A DNA stretch of 9,607 bases. It comes from Acidobacteriaceae bacterium. GTDB taxonomy: Bacteria > Acidobacteriota > Terriglobia > Terriglobales > Acidobacteriaceae. The notes beneath the pieces are model-generated. The model did not search any database, was not told the DNA's origin, and saw nothing but the letters and a program-made list of their open reading frames with translations. The number at the start of each line of letters is the position of its first letter. Position 1 is the first letter of the stretch. The position numbers and the translations under genes were made by a program. The stretch covers positions 1-9,607 of the forward strand of contig PMXH01000217.1 of the NCBI GenBank assembly GCA_003165855.1, given 5' to 3'. This document shows, in pieces, positions 7,517 through 9,607 of this stretch.

Positions 7517-7616
7517 TTCGCCGTTCCGCAACGGGAAAAACGTCTCCAGCATCTCTTGATAAACCTCGTCTTTTCAATGCCTGCAGTTTTGGTGCCTTGC
7601 GTGCTATGGCAAGAGC

Positions 7617-8102
7617 ATGATTCTACTCATAACACCATCAGCGCGCGGCCAAGAGTGCGCCGCCAGCCTGAAAGCCGACACCGGTAGCGAAACCCACTGG
7701 GCTGAAAACCTGCAGCAAGCCATGGCTCGGCTTCGGGAACAGTCCTACTCCGCAGTCGTCCTCGATCAATTTCTTCTAGAGAACGAGCCCGCCGAAAGCG
7801 ACCAGGTGCTCGAGCATCTGGGTACAGCCTTTCCCGTCTACCTCAATTTTGCGGTCAGTGGCATGGAGCGCCTGTTGCGCGAAGTTCGCTCCGCGCTGCA
7901 CCGCCGCAAGCGTGAGGAAACTCAAGCCCGCCGTTCGGTCGAACAGCAGATTCGCAGCGAGATGTGCGAGTCGCTTACTGCCATGCTGCTCTCCTGCGAA
8001 CTCGCCATGTCGGTGCCCGAGGTCCCAGCTCCCGCCGCGGAGAAAATTCGCCTCATCGACAATCTCGCCCGTGACATGCGTCTGAGGCTGGGCGCGAACT
8101 GA
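7617..8102 (+). CDS. Degenerate receiver / His-less DHp-like protein, function unknown
   Basis: 161 residues, no signal or membrane segment. The N-terminal ~95 residues have a receiver-like pattern: strand MILLITP, strand AVVLDQ with an Asp at residue 50, and strand PVYLNFAVSG then a helix. However, the acidic pair after strand 1 is absent (TPS instead) and the conserved Thr and Lys of strands 4 and 5 are missing. Residues ~96-161 are a long charged helix and then a helical pair resembling a kinase DHp. IRSEMCESLTAMLLSCEL aligns with VVHDFNNLLTGVMLYCDL of the kinase at 4777, sharing LT, L, C and L, with Ser114 at the position of the catalytic His. No ATPase domain follows. It lies 192 bases after the regulator and could act as a partner, decoy or dimerisation factor (inference). 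ATG 7617 is the only ATG in frame after the stop at 7560; the Shine-Dalgarno is poor. The ORF is very probably real, but the domain reading is mine alone. Confidence 0.75.
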   Translation: MILLITPSARGQECAASLKADTGSETHWAENLQQAMARLREQSYSAVVLDQFLLENEPAESDQVLEHLGTAFPVYLNFAVSGMERLLREVRSALHRRKREETQARRSVEQQIRSEMCESLTAMLLSCELAMSVPEVPAPAAEKIRLIDNLARDMRLRLGAN

Positions 8103-8201
8103 CCCACATTTTTCTACGGATGCCAGCGCGATTTCCCCGGCCACGCAGGCATGTCTCGGACCGGCAGACCGGCAGCCAAGTCTCTGCCACCCCTCCATCA
8201 A

Positions 8202-8222
8202 AGTCTTAAGATCAGAGTCTTA
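8202..8222. repeat. Paired AGTCTTA direct repeats upstream of the glycosyltransferase promoter
   Basis: AGTCTTA occurs at 8202-8208 and 8216-8222, a 14-base period, about 20 bases upstream of the -35 box at 8241. A CTTAAG palindrome overlaps the first copy. The position suits an activator-binding site, but the repeats are short. Confidence 0.35.
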
Positions 8223-8240
8223 TAGCCTCGAAATAATTCT

Positions 8241-8269
8241 TCGACACCCCGCCCCATCCGCACTAGAAT
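8241..8269 (+). promoter_or_regulatory. Sigma-70-type promoter of the glycosyltransferase gene
   Basis: TCGACA (8241-8246, 5 of 6 to TTGACA), an exact 17-base spacer and TAGAAT (8264-8269, 5 of 6 to TATAAT). Transcription would start near 8276, giving a leader of about 55 bases before GTG 8330. This suggests the gene is transcribed independently of the genes to its left. Confidence 0.7.
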
Positions 8270-8320
8270 AGGCGAGCGCGACACGCCGGACCCGGCATCC
8301 CCGGCGTCCCGCACACTCCC

Positions 8321-8325
8321 GGAGG
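8321..8325 (+). promoter_or_regulatory. Shine-Dalgarno supporting the GTG start of the glycosyltransferase
   Basis: GGAGG, 4 bases before GTG 8330. It favours this GTG over the in-frame ATG at 8357, which would remove the first beta strand of the fold (HVLVTADT). Confidence 0.8.
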
Positions 8326-8329
8326 CTCT

Positions 8330-9448
8330 GTGCACGTCCTCGTCACCGCCGATACCATGTCCGGCTCCTGGACCTACACCCGCGAACTGGTCACAGGCCT
8401 GGTCACCCGCGGCGTCCGAGTCACGCTGGTCAGCTTCGGCGAGATTCCCCTGCCCGAGCGAACTTCCTGGATGGATCTTCTCCACGGCCTCGAGTATCGG
8501 CCCACCGCTTTCCACCTGGAGTGGATGCATGAAGCGCCGCAAGACCTTTCCGAATCCTCCGAGTTCCTCGCCAGCCTGGTGCGTGAAGTTAAGCCCGACC
8601 TGCTTCACTTCCACCAGTTCTGCCACGCCAATCTCCCAGTCGACCTCCCGCGCGTCGTGATGGCGCACGGCGATCTCATCAGTTGGACGCAGGCCGTCCA
8701 AGGCTGCACTCCGCGCCTCACGCGCTGGCTGAAGTGGTATCGCGATACCGTCGTCCGCGGCATTACCGCCGCCGATGCCGTGGTTGCACCATCATCCTGG
8801 ATGCTCGACACCCTTCGCGCCACCTACACCCGCCCCCGCCGCGAGGCCGTCATCTATCCCGGCCGTAATCCCATCTTCTTCAATCCCTACATCACCAAGG
8901 ACGATTCCGTGCTCTGCGTCGGCCGCCTGCTCGATGCCGGCAAGCAGGTCTTCTTGCTGACCCAACACGCCCAGCCGTTCTCGGTGTGTATCGTGGGCGC
9001 CGAGCAAACCGTGCCCGTGCCGCGCATTCCCATCCGCGCCGACGTGAAAGTCTCCACCGACCAGAGTTGCGTCGCCATTCGCGGTCCCCAGACCGAAGCG
9101 CAACTGCGCGCTCTCTACAGCCGCGCCGCCGTCTACGCCGCCACCGCACGCTACGAACCGCTCGGCATCGCGCCCCTCGACGCTGCTTTTTCCCGCTGCG
9201 CCATCGTCGCCAACGATATCCCCAGCTTTCGCGAAGTCTGGGGCGACGCCGCTCTCTACTTCCGCACCAACGATGCCCGTAGCCTCGCCGAAATTCTTCG
9301 CCAGCTCGATGCCGACCGTCCCCTGCGCCGCGCCTACGCCGAGCTCGCCTACACCCGCGCCCGCGACCGCTTCACCACCAAACGCATGATCGACGACTAC
9401 CTCGACCTCTACCGCAGCCTGGTCTCCGCCGACACCCTGGCCGCCTGA
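8330..9448 (+). CDS. Glycosyltransferase, GT-B fold, family 4-like
   Basis: 372 residues from GTG. The N-terminal acceptor domain opens with MHVLVTADTMSGSWTYTREL, a strand-loop-helix typical of family 4 glycosyltransferases, followed by DLLHFHQF and VVMAHGD. The C-terminal donor domain has VIYPGRNP, then VGRLLDAGKQ with R199 and K205 at the usual nucleotide-sugar phosphate-binding positions. It also has YEPLGIAPLDAA, the family's E-x7-E motif with E276 but Asp284 in place of the second Glu. SFREVWGDAALYF follows, as in the family's C-terminal part. No membrane span or signal is present, so it should act in the cytoplasm, transferring a sugar from a nucleotide-sugar donor with retention of configuration. 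Donor and acceptor cannot be told from sequence. It has its own promoter and may be the first gene of a polysaccharide locus beyond the window (inference). Confidence 0.92.
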   Translation: MHVLVTADTMSGSWTYTRELVTGLVTRGVRVTLVSFGEIPLPERTSWMDLLHGLEYRPTAFHLEWMHEAPQDLSESSEFLASLVREVKPDLLHFHQFCHANLPVDLPRVVMAHGDLISWTQAVQGCTPRLTRWLKWYRDTVVRGITAADAVVAPSSWMLDTLRATYTRPRREAVIYPGRNPIFFNPYITKDDSVLCVGRLLDAGKQVFLLTQHAQPFSVCIVGAEQTVPVPRIPIRADVKVSTDQSCVAIRGPQTEAQLRALYSRAAVYAATARYEPLGIAPLDAAFSRCAIVANDIPSFREVWGDAALYFRTNDARSLAEILRQLDADRPLRRAYAELAYTRARDRFTTKRMIDDYLDLYRSLVSADTLAA

Positions 9449-9468
9449 AACTGAGTCCTCGTTTCCTT

Positions 9469-9536
9469 GTCATCCAGCCTCACTTTTCATCCCCCTTCTC
9501 TTTTCATCCCCCTTCTCTTGTCATCCGCCTTCTCTT
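9469..9536. repeat. Four tandem 17-bp repeats, C/T-rich
   Basis: Units at 9469-9485, 9486-9502, 9503-9519 and 9520-9536. Units 2 and 3 are identical (TTCATCCCCCTTCTCTT). Unit 4 differs from them at two positions (GTCATCCGCC...). Unit 1 is more diverged. A fifth GTCATCC begins at 9537 and runs into the palindromic element. Confidence 0.9.
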
Positions 9537-9570
9537 GTCATCCCGAGTGAAACGAGGGATCTTGGTTTCT
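9537..9570. repeat. Dispersed-repeat-like palindromic element (GTCATCCCGAG type)
   Basis: It begins GTCATCCCGAG and contains an imperfect palindrome with arms ATCCC (9540-9544) and GGGAT (9556-9560) around an 11-base centre. Elements of the pattern 'GTCATCC-GAG-GAA-CGAGGGATCT' are, from memory, abundant between genes in Acidobacteriota and some other phyla. Copy number cannot be seen from one window. Confidence 0.6.
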
Positions 9571-9607
9571 CACCGGTCGAGTTCGTGACCTGATCCCCTC
9601 TTTCCGA

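Noticed and set aside
8160..8175. Tandem ACCGGCAG duplication
   Set aside because: The direct repeat is real but only 8 bases, with nothing else pointing to a binding site or mobile element.
9469..9536. CRISPR-like array
   Set aside because: The 17-bp units are contiguous with no spacers between them, and no cas genes are present.

Overview
The window reads as GC-rich chromosomal DNA from a Gram-negative soil-type bacterium, most likely Acidobacteriota (Terriglobia). This is inferred from several things: an OmpA-like barrel protein with Ig-like repeats, secreted Asp-box propellers, a lipoprotein with an acidobacterial look, and the intergenic repeat at the right edge beginning GTCATCCCGAG. 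No search was run, so the taxonomic call is an inference. All six genes lie on the + strand. No RNA genes, IS elements, prophage genes or CRISPR arrays are visible.

Layout. (1) 1-1353 is the 3' part of an outer-membrane beta-barrel protein with two Ig/PKD-like domains and an OmpA-like C-terminal domain; it ends at a strong intrinsic terminator. (2) 1495-3489 is a secreted protein with about twelve Asp-box (BNR/Ycf48/sortilin-like) propeller blades, also followed by a strong terminator. (3) 3709-4455 is a small predicted lipoprotein of unknown function. (4) 4456-4776 is a 321-base non-coding region with a possible promoter and a purine-rich leader. (5) 4777-7424 is a translationally coupled two-component pair: a soluble PAS histidine kinase and an NtrC-type, sigma-54-dependent response regulator sharing ATGA. 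(6) 7425-7616 is an intergenic region with a nested inverted repeat. (7) 7617-8102 encodes a 161-residue protein that looks like a degenerate receiver fused to a histidine-kinase DHp helix whose phospho-accepting His is replaced by Ser. (8) 8330-9448 is a family-4 glycosyltransferase with its own good sigma-70-type promoter and Shine-Dalgarno. (9) 9449-9607 carries a 17-bp tandem repeat running into a dispersed-repeat-like palindrome.

How they may work together. The first three genes are separate envelope transcription units. The kinase and the NtrC regulator form a signalling operon. The catalytically dead-looking receiver/DHp protein just downstream is the least ordinary item: its DHp-like segment resembles that of the neighbouring kinase, so it could be a modulator of the pathway. 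The glycosyltransferase probably starts a surface-polysaccharide or glycoconjugate locus continuing beyond the window; control by the upstream regulator is possible but not shown by the sequence.
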